The notes: generated by a model from the sequence alone, not told the origin. Positions 10,001 through 18,016 are shown, numbered from the stretch's first letter. The stretch is DNA of 64,000 bases from Winogradskya consettensis (GCF_018332715.1 NZ_BOQP01000012.1:1-64000), one strand, 5' to 3'. Numbers and translations: made by a program.

Positions 10001-11523
10001 GCCCCGCCAACCAGCGTGACGGTGCCGGCTTCAACTCTGCCGGTCAGCACGAGAACAACGGCTTCGGTCAGGCCGACGAGCGGGACAGCTTCGGTGCACC
10101 GGCGGGTCGCTCCGGCACCTACGGCAGCGCGGCGCCGGGCACCCCCGACGCGGCTCCGACCTCGGGTGCTTACGGCACGCCCTCGTCCGGCGACTACGGC
10201 AGCCCGTACGGCTCAGCCTCGGACAGTGCACCCGACAACGCGTACGGTGCGTCCTCCAGTGGCAGTTACGGCGCGCCCGCTGACAGCGGGTTCGGGTCGT
10301 CTTCTGACGGTGGTTATGCACCTCAGGGCGACGGTTTCGGGTCGCCTGCCGATGGTGATTCGCAGGATTCGGCGCGGAATGCGGGCCGGAGCGCGGGTAG
10401 TGCCCGTGTTTCGCCTCCCTCGCAGCCGTTCGCGCCGGGTTCGCCCGCGGCAGCGTCGACGTCCGGGCAGCCTGCTGCTTTCGGGGGCGCGGCTTCCGTA
10501 CCCAATCAGGGGTCCGGTCCGGGCGAGGGTTATCCGCCGAGCGCGCCGACGTCGGGTCAGGGATTCGACTCCGAACAGTCCGGTGGTCACGGCTTCCCGG
10601 CAAACGCACCCACTTCGGGCACTTACGGTTCCACCCCGGGAACGTACGGTTCCAGCGCACCGACGTCGGGCAGTTACGGCTCGGCACCCGGGACGTACGG
10701 CGCCAGTGCACCCACCTCCGGAAGCTACGGCTCGAGTGCACCGACGTCCGGGCAGGCGTTCCCGTCGTCGGGGCAGCCGGAGTCGGGCTACAACGAGTTC
10801 ACCTCCGACCTCGCCGGCCGGGGACGTCCGGGGCAGCCGAACCACCCGGGCCCGGTTCCCGGTAACCCGGCGAGCCGGACCATGCCGCCGGACTTCAGCG
10901 AGCACACGATCGACGTCTCCGGCCGCGGCCAGGACCCGTACGTGCCTGCGCCCGCCCTGCCTGCCATGCATGCCTCGCAGCCGTTCGAAAACGGCTTCCC
11001 GCCGCCGAACGACTCGACGCACCCGTTCGGTGAACGCCCGCAGGGTGGCAACACGTTCGGCGGCCCCGCCAGCCGGGCCACGGTCACCCCGCCCGACCCG
11101 GACGCCACGGCAAGCTGGCCGGGCACCGAGGCGACGGGCGGCCCGGACCCGTTCAGCTCGTTCAAGCCCGAGACCAGCCAGTCGGTGACCGAGGTCGCCA
11201 AGCCCGAGACCCCGCACGTACGCATGCTGCCCGTGCTCATCGGTGTCATCCTCGGCGCCGGTCTGCTGGTCGGCTTGACATTCGGCATCACCTGGCTGAT
11301 CGCCCGCGGCTCGGACAGCGGCGGCTTCTCGGTCAGCGCCGGCGACTGCGTCAAGCGCGACGGCGACAAGGCCGTCGCCGCCAACTGCACCGACGCCGGC
11401 TCGTTCCAGGTGACGGCCATCGTCGACACCAAGGACCAGTGCCCCGACGTCAACCAGCCGTACGTCGTCAACCCGACCAGCGACAACAAGTCCCAGGTCC
11501 TCTGTCTCAAACCGAAGTCCTGA
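7027..11523 (+). CDS. Giant FG/YG-repeat membrane protein
   Basis: 1498 residues. About 1395 N-terminal residues are low-complexity Pro/Ser/Gly/Thr/Gln-rich sequence. By eye they contain roughly three dozen FG and over two dozen YG dipeptides in units such as DSPFGQNTST and ESQYGTPNS. One membrane segment follows at about residues 1401-1426, then a 70-residue external domain with four Cys (SAGDCVKRD, ANCTD, DQCPD, VLCLKPK) like the small C-terminal domains of LppU/septum-formation-type actinobacterial proteins. Topology by inference: the repeats are cytoplasmic. The start follows GGAGGAG at six bases. No enzyme motif. It is flanked by terminators, so it is monocistronic. Repeat-driven self-association under the membrane is a testable idea, not shown. 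Confidence 0.8.
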   Translation: MTSDGQHAGRQPGATSGRGAFPPDNRPDTDGHAASGSAPSYPHAEDSLPSAYAPPPQSTPNGGSPFVVPAVADATPGPVFGAPASRAPSSPQDPRSTESTPLPSRGQSAPDAPSSGWSPQPPATDASGQVPFRHAPGGQLPQRNPGIAGGPLAGPVGEFNGFAPTRGAAQPPAAPPAASPRAAAPLAAQAPASPFAPAADFAAQAPFGAQAPFGAQAPFGAPAAPFEAQAGPFDGQAPAAPFGGQAGPFDGQAAPFDGQAAAAPFGAQAAPFDGQAPVASTPDLPRRSPGEGRGPFERGTAAPDDGNAPAAERAPGVSAFGDQRVRVPGATLTDYPDSPSIDGSTPPAQELTGFPVRGDAPEGASFPLRGNSAGENSSFPGLRDAPFAPVNGDLPFDPADSRFSAPNSPFGPSSSESPFTRPTDLSSPPADPTFGPAPTSSPSRPADSSFPPAQSPFGQTQSSDSPFGQNTSTDSPFGQNTSTDSPFGQNTSTDSPFGQNTSPDSSFGQGQPSAPPFGQGSSAGSSSSAGSPFGPGPSSTAGANSPFRPGASTSSTPGTSPASPYGKPISEPPFGTANSDSPFGPNSSESQYGTPTQGTQYGTPSTDSPFAPTGPESQPGTPTSDSQYGAPNSGSQYGTPSSESQYGTPNSESQYGPANSESPYGPANSDSQYGTPNSESPYGAAGSNSSHGGAGSNSPFGAAASDPSSFGTAGSDSPFGTSRPDPQRGTAGTESQYGTAGTESQYGSAGSDSAFGTAGSESQYGTSSADSPFGTAGSDPSFGSASPFSGDDNSRSGGYPQRVPGASLEASDNGQPETSSGYPQRVPGAALSTGGALSSGGAPVVAEQRPAAVPHPRDPAEAPEAADHAGPSSSTPASPAKGTARPVSASASVPVSSRVSPPPDAEESAPPAANPQSRVYGRPPEPESPGEQAGQSDDGHTPFGAAPTSGAYGQPEADRNPFGQPENSFGPAGQHESNGFGQANQQEGGSFGPANQRDGAGFNSAGQHENNGFGQADERDSFGAPAGRSGTYGSAAPGTPDAAPTSGAYGTPSSGDYGSPYGSASDSAPDNAYGASSSGSYGAPADSGFGSSSDGGYAPQGDGFGSPADGDSQDSARNAGRSAGSARVSPPSQPFAPGSPAAASTSGQPAAFGGAASVPNQGSGPGEGYPPSAPTSGQGFDSEQSGGHGFPANAPTSGTYGSTPGTYGSSAPTSGSYGSAPGTYGASAPTSGSYGSSAPTSGQAFPSSGQPESGYNEFTSDLAGRGRPGQPNHPGPVPGNPASRTMPPDFSEHTIDVSGRGQDPYVPAPALPAMHASQPFENGFPPPNDSTHPFGERPQGGNTFGGPASRATVTPPDPDATASWPGTEATGGPDPFSSFKPETSQSVTEVAKPETPHVRMLPVLIGVILGAGLLVGLTFGITWLIARGSDSGGFSVSAGDCVKRDGDKAVAANCTDAGSFQVTAIVDTKDQCPDVNQPYVVNPTSDNKSQVLCLKPKS
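8431..8550 (+). repeat. 30-bp direct repeats inside the FG-repeat gene
   Basis: Three identical 30-base units (each encoding QNTSTDSPFG) and a fourth with substitutions, in frame. The identity at DNA level shows recent duplication. Similar in-frame 18-base units encoding AQAPFG occur three times near 7636-7689. Confidence 0.9.
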
Positions 11524-11532
11524 ACCTGACGT

Positions 11533-11566
11533 GGTGCTGAACCGGGCTTGAGCCTGGTTCGGCACC
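11533..11566 (+). terminator. Terminator after the FG-repeat gene
   Basis: 15-bp stem with two G-U pairs and a TTGA loop, starting 9 bases after the stop codon. There is no T-tract. The TTG that could start the next gene sits in the loop, which is one reason the later GTG is preferred there. Confidence 0.7.
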
Positions 11567-11574
11567 ATCGCCGG

Positions 11575-12558
11575 GTGCGTGCTGAAAAATGGGCGTCCCG
11601 GGTTTTCCTGACCGCCGGCGGATTACAGGTGGGCGGGCTCTACCTCGACCTCCAGTTGATGCCGTACGCGGGGACCCTGGCGCTCACTGCCCTGCTGGCG
11701 TTCGCCCTGACCACACCACCCGCGGAACCCACCCGGCGATGGGAGCGCCGATTCGGTCTCCTAGGCCTGGCGTTGCTGGCGTTCACCGCCGGCCTGGTGG
11801 ACGCCCGCACCGACGGCTTCGGCTGGCCGGCCGAGTTCCCCGGCGGCGACGACCTCAACGCGCTGGCCGAATCCGGCTCCTTGATCCTGGCCGCAGGGGC
11901 CCTGACCGTGGCTGTGCTGCTCCACTCCCGCCTGCGTCCACGTTGGTGGCATCCACCCGCGGCGGCCGGCGTTGTCCTCGCTGTCTGGGCATTCTGCGAA
12001 CGCGGGTGGTATTCGACGTCGCGGGACACAGTGCCGGACCTGAAAGCGCTCGGCCCGGTGATGGCGCTGTCCATCGTCATCGTCCTCACGCTCAGCCTCG
12101 TCATGACCACCACGCTGGCCTCACACGGCCCGATGACCCGAGTCGGAGCCGGACTGTTCCCCGTCCTGGTGCTCGCCCTGATCGCCCTCGTGCCGCTCCC
12201 GGACAACGACCTGCTCAGAAAATTCCACCCCGAACCACCGGCTTCCGTCCTGGGTAGCTATTCCGGCTACCGCGACACCTGGCGGCTCTATCAGAGTGAT
12301 GAGTACGGCACGCCCGTCTACGACCCCGATTTCATTGGCGCGCTACCCAGGCTCGGTGTCCTCACCTCCACCTCCACCGAGGCCCCACCGAAGATCGCCG
12401 ACATCGATGCGGTCGACGGGTCACCGTTCGCCGGGAACAGCACCCCCGCATGGCCCCGCGCCAAGCCCGCAATCCTCGCCGCACTGCTCCTGCTCGCGAT
12501 GGTCGCCCTGGCCACGTCGCTGTTCCCGGTCCCTGACGACAGCGATCGGGTTGCCTGA
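11575..12558 (+). CDS. Polytopic membrane protein of unknown function
   Basis: About 327 residues from the chosen GTG (VRAEKWASRVFLT). Five to seven hydrophobic segments are visible, including one near the N-terminus (YAGTLALTALLAFAL), several in the middle (LGLALLAFTAGLVD, LILAAGALTVAVLL, VMALSIVIVLTLSLVMTT, LFPVLVLALIALVP) and a last one near the C-terminus (AILAALLLLAMVALATSLF). An extracytoplasmic loop of about 90 residues rich in Tyr, Asp and Pro precedes the last segment. No transporter or enzyme motif was recognised. TTG 11548 is in frame but lies in a terminator loop. It stands between two terminators or gaps, so probably alone. Confidence 0.65.
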   Translation: MRAEKWASRVFLTAGGLQVGGLYLDLQLMPYAGTLALTALLAFALTTPPAEPTRRWERRFGLLGLALLAFTAGLVDARTDGFGWPAEFPGGDDLNALAESGSLILAAGALTVAVLLHSRLRPRWWHPPAAAGVVLAVWAFCERGWYSTSRDTVPDLKALGPVMALSIVIVLTLSLVMTTTLASHGPMTRVGAGLFPVLVLALIALVPLPDNDLLRKFHPEPPASVLGSYSGYRDTWRLYQSDEYGTPVYDPDFIGALPRLGVLTSTSTEAPPKIADIDAVDGSPFAGNSTPAWPRAKPAILAALLLLAMVALATSLFPVPDDSDRVA

Positions 12559-12624
12559 AAACAGTGACTCTCGCCTCGCCTCCCCGGCTCACGACGGGCC
12601 GGGGCGCGGGGCAAAATTGTCCGC

Positions 12625-14400
12625 ATGGATGCGCGCGTGCGGGCTCCCGAGTTTCGGGCTCGGGGTTGGTTGAACACCGGCGGCAAGGAGCTGAAGCTCG
12701 CCGACGTCCGGGGCAAGATCGTGTTGCTCGACTTCTGGACTTTTTGCTGCATCAACTGTCTGCATGTCCTGGATGAGCTGCGACCGCTCGAGGAGAAGTA
12801 CGGCGACGTGCTCGTGGTGATCGGCGTGCATTCGCCGAAGTTCGAGCATGAGCGGGATCCTGAGGCGCTGGCGGCCGCCGTTGAGCGTTACGGCGTGCAT
12901 CACCCGGTGCTCGACGATGCTGACATGGTCATGTGGCAGCAGTACGCAGCTAAGGCGTGGCCGACGCTCAGCGTTGTCGACCCCGAGGGGTATGTCGTCG
13001 CGTCGATGGCGGGTGAGGGGCATGCCGAGGGGCTGATCCGGCTGCTCGACGAGTTGATCGCCGTGCACGAGGCGAAGGGCACCCTGCACCGCGGGGATGG
13101 GCCCTACGTTCCGCCGGCTGCCGACAAGACCGTGCTGCGGTTCCCGGGCAAGGCCATCGAGCTGCCCAGCGGCAATCTGCTGGTCTCCGATTCGGCGCGG
13201 CATTCGCTGGTGGAGCTGGGCCCCGACGGCGAGACGCTGATCAGGCGGATCGGTAGCGGGCAGCGCGGCCGGGTTGACGGGCCCGCGGGCGCTGCGAGTT
13301 TCTCCGAGCCGCAGGGGCTCTGCCTGGTGCCCGACGGTCGCACGGTGGTCGTCGCCGACACCGTCAATCATCTGTTGCGTGGGCTCGACCTGGAGACCGG
13401 GGAGGTCAGCACGCTGGCCGGCACCGGGCTGCCGTGGCGTTCCGCGCAGGACGACGGGGTGGCGTTGTCGTCGCCGTGGGATCTGGCGTGGTTCGAAAAC
13501 AAAATCATCATCGCGATGGCCGGGATCCACCAGTTGTGGTGGTTCGATCCCGAGCTCGGGACGCTGGGCGTCTACGCAGGCACGACCGTGGAGTCGCTGC
13601 GGGACGGGCCCATTCCGGATGTGTGGATGGCGCAACCGTCGGGGCTCTCGGCGTACGGTGCAAAGCTTTGGATTGCGGACAGTGAGACGTCGGCCCTGCG
13701 CTGGATCGAGAACGGTGAGTTGCACACCGCTGTCGGGCAGGGGCTTTTTGATTTCGGGCATGTTGATGGCGCCGCGAAGCAGGCGTTGCTGCAGCATCCG
13801 CTCGGTGTCGGTGCGCTGGCCGACGGGTCGGTGCTGGTTGCTGACACCTACAACGGTGCGGTGCGGCGTTTCGATCCGGCGACCGATGAGGTGTCGACGG
13901 TTGATTCCGGGCTGGCGGAGCCGAGCGACATCCTGGTGACGCGGGCCGGCGAGGTGTTCGTGGTGGAGTCGGGTGCGCATCGGCTGGTGAAGCTGGCGCC
14001 GGGCGCGGTGCGGACGGTGGAGGGTGAGCGGCATCGCACCGAGCGGCCGGCGTCACCGCTGGCGCCGGGCGAGGTCACCCTGGACATCGTTTTCACCCCG
14101 CCGCCGGGGCAGAAGCTCGACACGACGTTCGGCCCGTCGACGCGTCTGGTCGTTTCGGCGTCCCCGCCTGAGCTGCTGCTGGAGGGCGAGGGCACCGGCA
14201 CGGATTTGTCCCGACGGCTCGTGCTCAACCCCGATGTGCCCAAGGGAGTGCTGCAGGTCGTGGCGCAGGCCGCGACGTGTGACGCGGATGTCGAGCATGC
14301 GGCGTGCCACCTCACCCGGCAGGACTGGGGTGTGCCGATCGTGATCGACCCGGCGGCCCCGAGCCGGCTGCCTCTCATCCTGCGCGGTCTGGACGCGTAG
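12625..14400 (+). CDS. Thioredoxin-like protein with NHL repeats
   Basis: 591 residues. The first 150 form a TlpA-like thioredoxin domain with the redox pair in CINC (Cys42, Cys45) and the cis-Pro region AKAWPTLSVVDPEG. Residues of about 165-470 contain NHL-type beta-propeller repeats (LVSDSARHSLVEL, VVADTVNHLLRGL, LVADTYNGAVRRFD, FVVESGAHRLVKL). A C-terminal beta domain follows. The architecture matches the NHLRC2-like family found from actinobacteria to animals, with no signal peptide, so it is cytoplasmic. The substrate is unknown in bacteria. It appears to be its own transcription unit. Confidence 0.88.
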   Translation: MDARVRAPEFRARGWLNTGGKELKLADVRGKIVLLDFWTFCCINCLHVLDELRPLEEKYGDVLVVIGVHSPKFEHERDPEALAAAVERYGVHHPVLDDADMVMWQQYAAKAWPTLSVVDPEGYVVASMAGEGHAEGLIRLLDELIAVHEAKGTLHRGDGPYVPPAADKTVLRFPGKAIELPSGNLLVSDSARHSLVELGPDGETLIRRIGSGQRGRVDGPAGAASFSEPQGLCLVPDGRTVVVADTVNHLLRGLDLETGEVSTLAGTGLPWRSAQDDGVALSSPWDLAWFENKIIIAMAGIHQLWWFDPELGTLGVYAGTTVESLRDGPIPDVWMAQPSGLSAYGAKLWIADSETSALRWIENGELHTAVGQGLFDFGHVDGAAKQALLQHPLGVGALADGSVLVADTYNGAVRRFDPATDEVSTVDSGLAEPSDILVTRAGEVFVVESGAHRLVKLAPGAVRTVEGERHRTERPASPLAPGEVTLDIVFTPPPGQKLDTTFGPSTRLVVSASPPELLLEGEGTGTDLSRRLVLNPDVPKGVLQVVAQAATCDADVEHAACHLTRQDWGVPIVIDPAAPSRLPLILRGLDA

Positions 14401-14426
14401 AAGAACCCGCGAACCCTTTCCGCTCC

Positions 14427-14449
14427 GGTGACGGATAAGAGATGTCACC
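14427..14449. promoter_or_regulatory. Inverted repeat upstream of the ECF sigma gene
   Basis: GGTGAC and GTCACC separated by 11 bases, ending 19 bases before the sigma factor start. It may be an operator or part of an autoregulated promoter. Evidence is the symmetry and position only. Confidence 0.4.
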
Positions 14450-14468
14450 CTGAGTGGAAAGGGGCACC

Positions 14469-15047
14469 ATGGCAGACGATGCCGAGCTCATCGGCCGGTC
14501 GAGGAGCAGACCCGAGGCCTTCACGGGCATCTTCGACCGGCACGCACCACACATCCACCGCTATCTGGCGCGGCGGCTGGGCGATCAGAGCGCCGACGAC
14601 CTGGTCGGTGAGGTCTTTCTGGTCGCGTTCCGGCGACGTGACGGCTATGACCGTACGCGTCCCGACGCGCGGCCCTGGCTCTATGGCATCGCGACGAACC
14701 TGGTCGCCCAGCACCGCCGGGACGAGGCGCGTGACTTCCGCCTGCGCACCTCGATCGCGCCGAGTGCCGATGTCATCAATCACGCCGATCAGGTGGCGAC
14801 CGATCTGAGCGCGTCGGCCCTGCGGGACACGTTGCAGTCGGCGCTGGCCGAGCTGAATTCCGGTGATCGTGACGTGCTGCTCCTCGTGGCTCAGGAGGAG
14901 TTGACGTACGAGCAGGTGGCTGCCGCGTTGGAGATTCCGGTGGGCACGGTGCGGTCGCGCCTGCACCGGGCGCGGATCGCCGTACGTGCCGCGTTGGGCG
15001 GGAGCAATCCGCTGACTGTGTTCGAGGAGGGCGTACGCCATGGATGA
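14469..15047 (+). CDS. ECF-type RNA polymerase sigma factor
   Basis: 192 residues. Region 2 spans about residues 18-85 (FDRHAPHIHRYLARRLGD, DDLVGEVFLVAFRR, PWLYGIATN). Region 4 lies near 125-180 with a helix-turn-helix in LTYEQVAAALEIPVGTVRSRL. The ATG follows GGAAAGGGG at about five bases. The stop overlaps the next gene by eight bases, so the two are translationally coupled. Such ECF sigma/CU044_5270-family pairs are common in actinobacteria and the second gene probably controls the sigma factor. The promoters it reads are unknown. Confidence 0.9.
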   Translation: MADDAELIGRSRSRPEAFTGIFDRHAPHIHRYLARRLGDQSADDLVGEVFLVAFRRRDGYDRTRPDARPWLYGIATNLVAQHRRDEARDFRLRTSIAPSADVINHADQVATDLSASALRDTLQSALAELNSGDRDVLLLVAQEELTYEQVAAALEIPVGTVRSRLHRARIAVRAALGGSNPLTVFEEGVRHG

Positions 15048-15912
15048 TCTGACTTTGATCCGCGACCTCACCGAGGATGCGGTCCTGCCGAACGCGAAGC
15101 GGCTGGCCCCGGCCCGCGCGGCTTTCATCGCCGAGGCCGGTCTTGCGAAGAAGCGTTTCTGGAGCATGGGCCGGATCGCCTTCGCGGGTACGGCGGGTCT
15201 TGCCGCAGCCGCCATCGTTGTTGTCGCTGCCGCGAAAGCGCCCCCGCCTGCGCCTGCACCTGCACCTCCTCTCGCGATGGCGCCTACGGAAAGACCCCTT
15301 CGCCTGGCATCCCAGGTCCTTGACGAGGCTGCAGATGCCGCGTTGCGCCAGGAGGCGGTCGTTCCACGACCCGACCAGTTCCTGTACCTCTCGCAGCGCG
15401 GCGCCGGCGGCAAGGTGGTGTACGAGGGGTGGTTCTCCATCGACGGCAAGCATGACGGGCTCGTCATCCGCTCCGAGGAAGGCGAGACGGTCCTCGAGGC
15501 CTGCCGGCCGGGCAAGAAGACGGTCGAGGGCGACAACTGCAAGCCGGAGGCGCACTACCTGCCGGATTTGCCGACCGATCCCAAGAAGCTGCTCAAGCAG
15601 ATCGAGAAGGACGCCAACCAGGACACGGAGGAGGCCCGGACGAACGCCATCGCCAAAGATCTCTGGTACTACGCGGAGCAGTTCTGGCTGACGCCGAAGC
15701 AGCGGGCTGCGGTCTATCGGGCCGCCGCGACGGTGCCCGGGCTCAAGGTGATCGAGGGGGTGACGGATCCGGCCGGACGTAAGGGAACGGGGGTGGCGTG
15801 GACATACGGCGCCCAAGCGATGTGGATCTTCGACCCGGAGACCAACGTGTTCCTCGGATCACAGACCACCACCACCGACGTGGCCCTGGTCGATGCGGTT
15901 CGCGACAGGTAG
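15040..15912 (+). CDS. CU044_5270-family membrane protein, likely sigma partner
   Basis: 290 residues. A cytoplasmic N-terminus of about 45 residues (MDDLTLIRDLTEDAVLP) is followed by one membrane segment (IAFAGTAGLAAAAIVVVAAA) and an external domain of about 220 residues. The external part starts with a Pro-rich linker and contains RPDQFLYLSQRG and a late PGLKVIEGVTDPAGRKG segment, typical of this family. Coupled by overlap to the ECF sigma gene, it is likely an anti-sigma or signal-sensing partner. That role is inferred from context; no zinc-binding anti-sigma motif is seen. Confidence 0.75.
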   Translation: MDDLTLIRDLTEDAVLPNAKRLAPARAAFIAEAGLAKKRFWSMGRIAFAGTAGLAAAAIVVVAAAKAPPPAPAPAPPLAMAPTERPLRLASQVLDEAADAALRQEAVVPRPDQFLYLSQRGAGGKVVYEGWFSIDGKHDGLVIRSEEGETVLEACRPGKKTVEGDNCKPEAHYLPDLPTDPKKLLKQIEKDANQDTEEARTNAIAKDLWYYAEQFWLTPKQRAAVYRAAATVPGLKVIEGVTDPAGRKGTGVAWTYGAQAMWIFDPETNVFLGSQTTTTDVALVDAVRDR

Positions 15913-15973
15913 GTCATTTGTCAAGGGCGTTTGGACTACTTCCCGGCAACCTACGGTGTCGTAGCCTTATCCC

Positions 15974-16651
15974 GTGACAACCGAAACCCCCTTCCAGATA
16001 AAGCCCGCCGATCTTGGCAAGCCGCGTCTGCGCGGGCGGTTGCATCAGTACGCGTTCTTCGTCGCGCTCGTCTGCGGCGTGGTCCTCTGCTCGATCGCGC
16101 TGTCCCGACCAGGGATGTCACCGTTCGTGAGCTGTCTCATCTACAGCGTCACGGTCTGCGGGCTGTTCGGGATCAGCGCGCTCTATCACCGCAGGACCTG
16201 GACCGAACGTGGCTACCAGATCATGCGGCGGCTGGACCACTCGATGATCTTCATTTTCATCGCGGGGACGTACACACCGTTCTGCGTGCTGTTGCTGAGC
16301 TCCGGCAAGGCGACGGTCATGCTGACCCTGATCTGGGTCGGCGCGCTCGGCGGGGTCGCACTGAAGAGCGTTTGGCCGCACCTGCCCCGATGGGTGGGTG
16401 CGCCGCTCTATCTGGCCCTGGGCTGGGGCGCGGTCGCGATCCTGCCGGACGTCCTGCACAAGGGTGGCGTCACCGCACTGGTCCTGCTCGCGGCGGGCGG
16501 CGTGATCTACAGCGTCGGCGCGGTCTTCTACGCACTACGCCGCCCGAACCCGTGGCCGGCCGTCTTCGGCCACCACGAGTTCTTCCACGCGTGCACGCTG
16601 ATCGCGGCGCTCTGCCACCACGTCGCGATCTACTTCTCGCTCTACGCGTAG
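15974..16651 (+). CDS. PAQR / hemolysin III family membrane protein
   Basis: 225 residues with seven hydrophobic segments. Family signatures: GISALYHRRTW near the second segment, MRRLDHSMIFIFIAGTYTPFC, and the C-terminal GHHEFFHACTLIAALCHHVAIY containing the metal-binding His residues. Bacterial members (YqfA/TrhA-type) affect membrane lipid homeostasis. No Shine-Dalgarno site is evident before the GTG. A short inverted repeat CTACG-GTGT-CGTAG lies 8 bases upstream and the transcript may be close to leaderless. Convergent with the HxlR regulator, with one base between stops. Confidence 0.9.
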   Translation: MTTETPFQIKPADLGKPRLRGRLHQYAFFVALVCGVVLCSIALSRPGMSPFVSCLIYSVTVCGLFGISALYHRRTWTERGYQIMRRLDHSMIFIFIAGTYTPFCVLLLSSGKATVMLTLIWVGALGGVALKSVWPHLPRWVGAPLYLALGWGAVAILPDVLHKGGVTALVLLAAGGVIYSVGAVFYALRRPNPWPAVFGHHEFFHACTLIAALCHHVAIYFSLYA

Positions 16652-16652
16652 G

Positions 16653-17009
16653 TCAGGGCCGGCTGTCGTAGGCCTCGCGCGCGTCGAGAACGTCGCCGAT
16701 GTGCAGTTCCGCCCAGTCCTGCAGGGCGTTGCAGAGGCCGAGCAGGCTGCGTCCCAGCGTGGTCAGCGCGTAGTCCACCCGGGGCGGCACCACGGCGTGC
16801 ACCGTACGCGTGACAATGCCGTCCCGTTCCAGACCGCGCAGGGTCTGGGTCAGCATCTTGGGGCTGACACCGTTGATCCGCTGGGCCAGCTCGGTGTATC
16901 GCAGCGAGCCGTCCTTGAGCGAGGACACGATCAGTACGCTCCACGCGTCGCCGATCCGGTCGAGCACCTGGCGGCTGGGGCAATTCTTCGCGTACACATC
17001 CGTTTCCAC
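16653..17009 (-). CDS. HxlR-family transcriptional regulator
   Basis: 118 residues from the GTG selected. Winged-helix DNA-binding protein: CPSRQVLDRIGDAWSVLIV, then RYTELAQRINGVSPKMLTQTLRGLERDGIVTR, the recognition-helix region. One Cys (in KNCPSR) sits where redox-responsive HxlR members such as HypR/QorR carry a sensing Cys. It is divergent from a quinone-reductase-like gene with an inverted repeat between them. This arrangement suggests it controls that gene in response to quinone or oxidative stress (inference). Confidence 0.85.
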   Translation of the reverse strand: METDVYAKNCPSRQVLDRIGDAWSVLIVSSLKDGSLRYTELAQRINGVSPKMLTQTLRGLERDGIVTRTVHAVVPPRVDYALTTLGRSLLGLCNALQDWAELHIGDVLDAREAYDSRP

Positions 17010-17027
17010 CTGCTTACTATCCCTCAG

Positions 17028-17054
17028 GTGAGTACTGCACTTCAAGGTGCTCAC
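17028..17054. promoter_or_regulatory. Probable HxlR operator
   Basis: Inverted repeat GTGAGTAC (11 bases) GTGCTCAC, seven of eight positions symmetric. It lies 18 bases upstream of the regulator start and 77 bases upstream of the oxidoreductase start, in the shared promoter. Confidence 0.55.
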
Positions 17055-17131
17055 TCTCCTTTGGGAAGTGATCCTTGACCTGCCTCGTTGTGGGAATCGA
17101 AAGCCTTTCACCGAGCCAGGGAGTCATCGTC

Positions 17132-17977
17132 ATGACCATCGTCGTCACCGGAGCCACCGGACACCTCGGCCGCCTCGCCATCGAGTCCCTGCTGAGCCGG
17201 GGCGTACCCGCCGGCGAGATCGTCGCGGTGGGCCGCAGCGTCGAAAAGATCAAGGATCTGGCGGACAAGGGTGTGGTCGTCAAGAAGGCGTCGTACGACG
17301 AGCCGGAGTCGCTGAGCGCGGCGTTCGCGGGCGCCGACAAGCTGCTCTTCATCTCGGCCAGCGAGCCGGGCCGGCGGATTCCGCAGCACACGAACGTCGT
17401 GAACGCCGCGAAGGCAGCGGGCATCAGCAAGATCGTCTACACGAGCGCGCCGTTCGCCGCCACCAGCGACGCGATCCTCGTGACCGATCACCGCGCCACC
17501 GAGGAGGCCCTGACCGCGTCCGGCATCCCGTCGGTCTTCCTCCGCAACGGCTGGTACGTCGAGAACTACAACCTCCCGACCGCCCTTGACCACGGCCTGG
17601 TCGGCGGCGCGGGCGAGGGCAAGATCAACATTGCCCCGCGGTCCGACTACGCCGAGGCCGCCGCTGCCGCGATCCTCGCGGACGATGTCGACCAGAAGGT
17701 GTACGAGCTGGGCGGCGAAGGCGTCACGCTGGCCGAGCTCGCTGCGCTGGTCAGCGAGGTGTCGGGACGCGAGGTCACCTACACCAACCTGCCCGAGGAG
17801 AAGCACGTCGAATTCCTTGTCAGCGTCGGTCTGCCGCAGGAGTTCGCGGTCGTGCTCGCCGACGTCGACCGTGCGGCATCGCAGGGCGCGCTCAACACCG
17901 GCACCGCCGACCTGGAGAAGCTCCTCGGCCGCCCGGTGACCCCGATCGCCGAGGCTGTTCGCAAGGCACTCGCCTAA
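17132..17977 (+). CDS. NmrA/QorB-like NAD(P)H-dependent reductase
   Basis: 281 residues; atypical short-chain dehydrogenase fold. The nucleotide-binding motif VVTGATGHLGRLA is at the N-terminus. The family segments DKLLFISASEPGRR and IVYTSAPFAATSDAILVTDHRATEEAL match NAD(P)H:quinone oxidoreductase type 2 (QorB) and NmrA-like proteins. The usual YxxxK pair is absent, as in that family. The ATG follows CAGGGAG. It is divergent from an HxlR regulator, a pairing known for QorB genes. Likely soluble, acting in quinone or electrophile detoxification. Confidence 0.82.
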   Translation: MTIVVTGATGHLGRLAIESLLSRGVPAGEIVAVGRSVEKIKDLADKGVVVKKASYDEPESLSAAFAGADKLLFISASEPGRRIPQHTNVVNAAKAAGISKIVYTSAPFAATSDAILVTDHRATEEALTASGIPSVFLRNGWYVENYNLPTALDHGLVGGAGEGKINIAPRSDYAEAAAAAILADDVDQKVYELGGEGVTLAELAALVSEVSGREVTYTNLPEEKHVEFLVSVGLPQEFAVVLADVDRAASQGALNTGTADLEKLLGRPVTPIAEAVRKALA

Positions 17978-17983
17978 TTTTTT

Positions 17984-18016
17984 AGGGGCGTCACCGAATT
18001 GTCCGGTGACGCCCCT
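17984..18016. terminator. Bidirectional-type terminator
   Basis: Perfect 13-bp stem AGGGGCGTCACCG / CGGTGACGCCCCT, 7-base loop, with a T-run on both sides (TTTTTT before, TTT after). It ends the reductase transcript. Confidence 0.9.

Noticed and set aside
7646..11188. 1180-codon frame overlapping the FG-repeat gene
   Set aside because: It is a shadow in another frame, almost only Arg/Pro/Ser/Ala, with no start signal; the called frame has a ribosome site, a membrane segment and a conserved-looking end.
11548..12558. TTG 11548 as start of the polytopic membrane protein
   Set aside because: The TTG lies in the loop of the upstream terminator; GTG 11575 is preferred.
14445..15542. 365-codon minus-strand frame opposite the ECF sigma operon
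   Set aside because: Antisense to two well-supported genes and without any domain.
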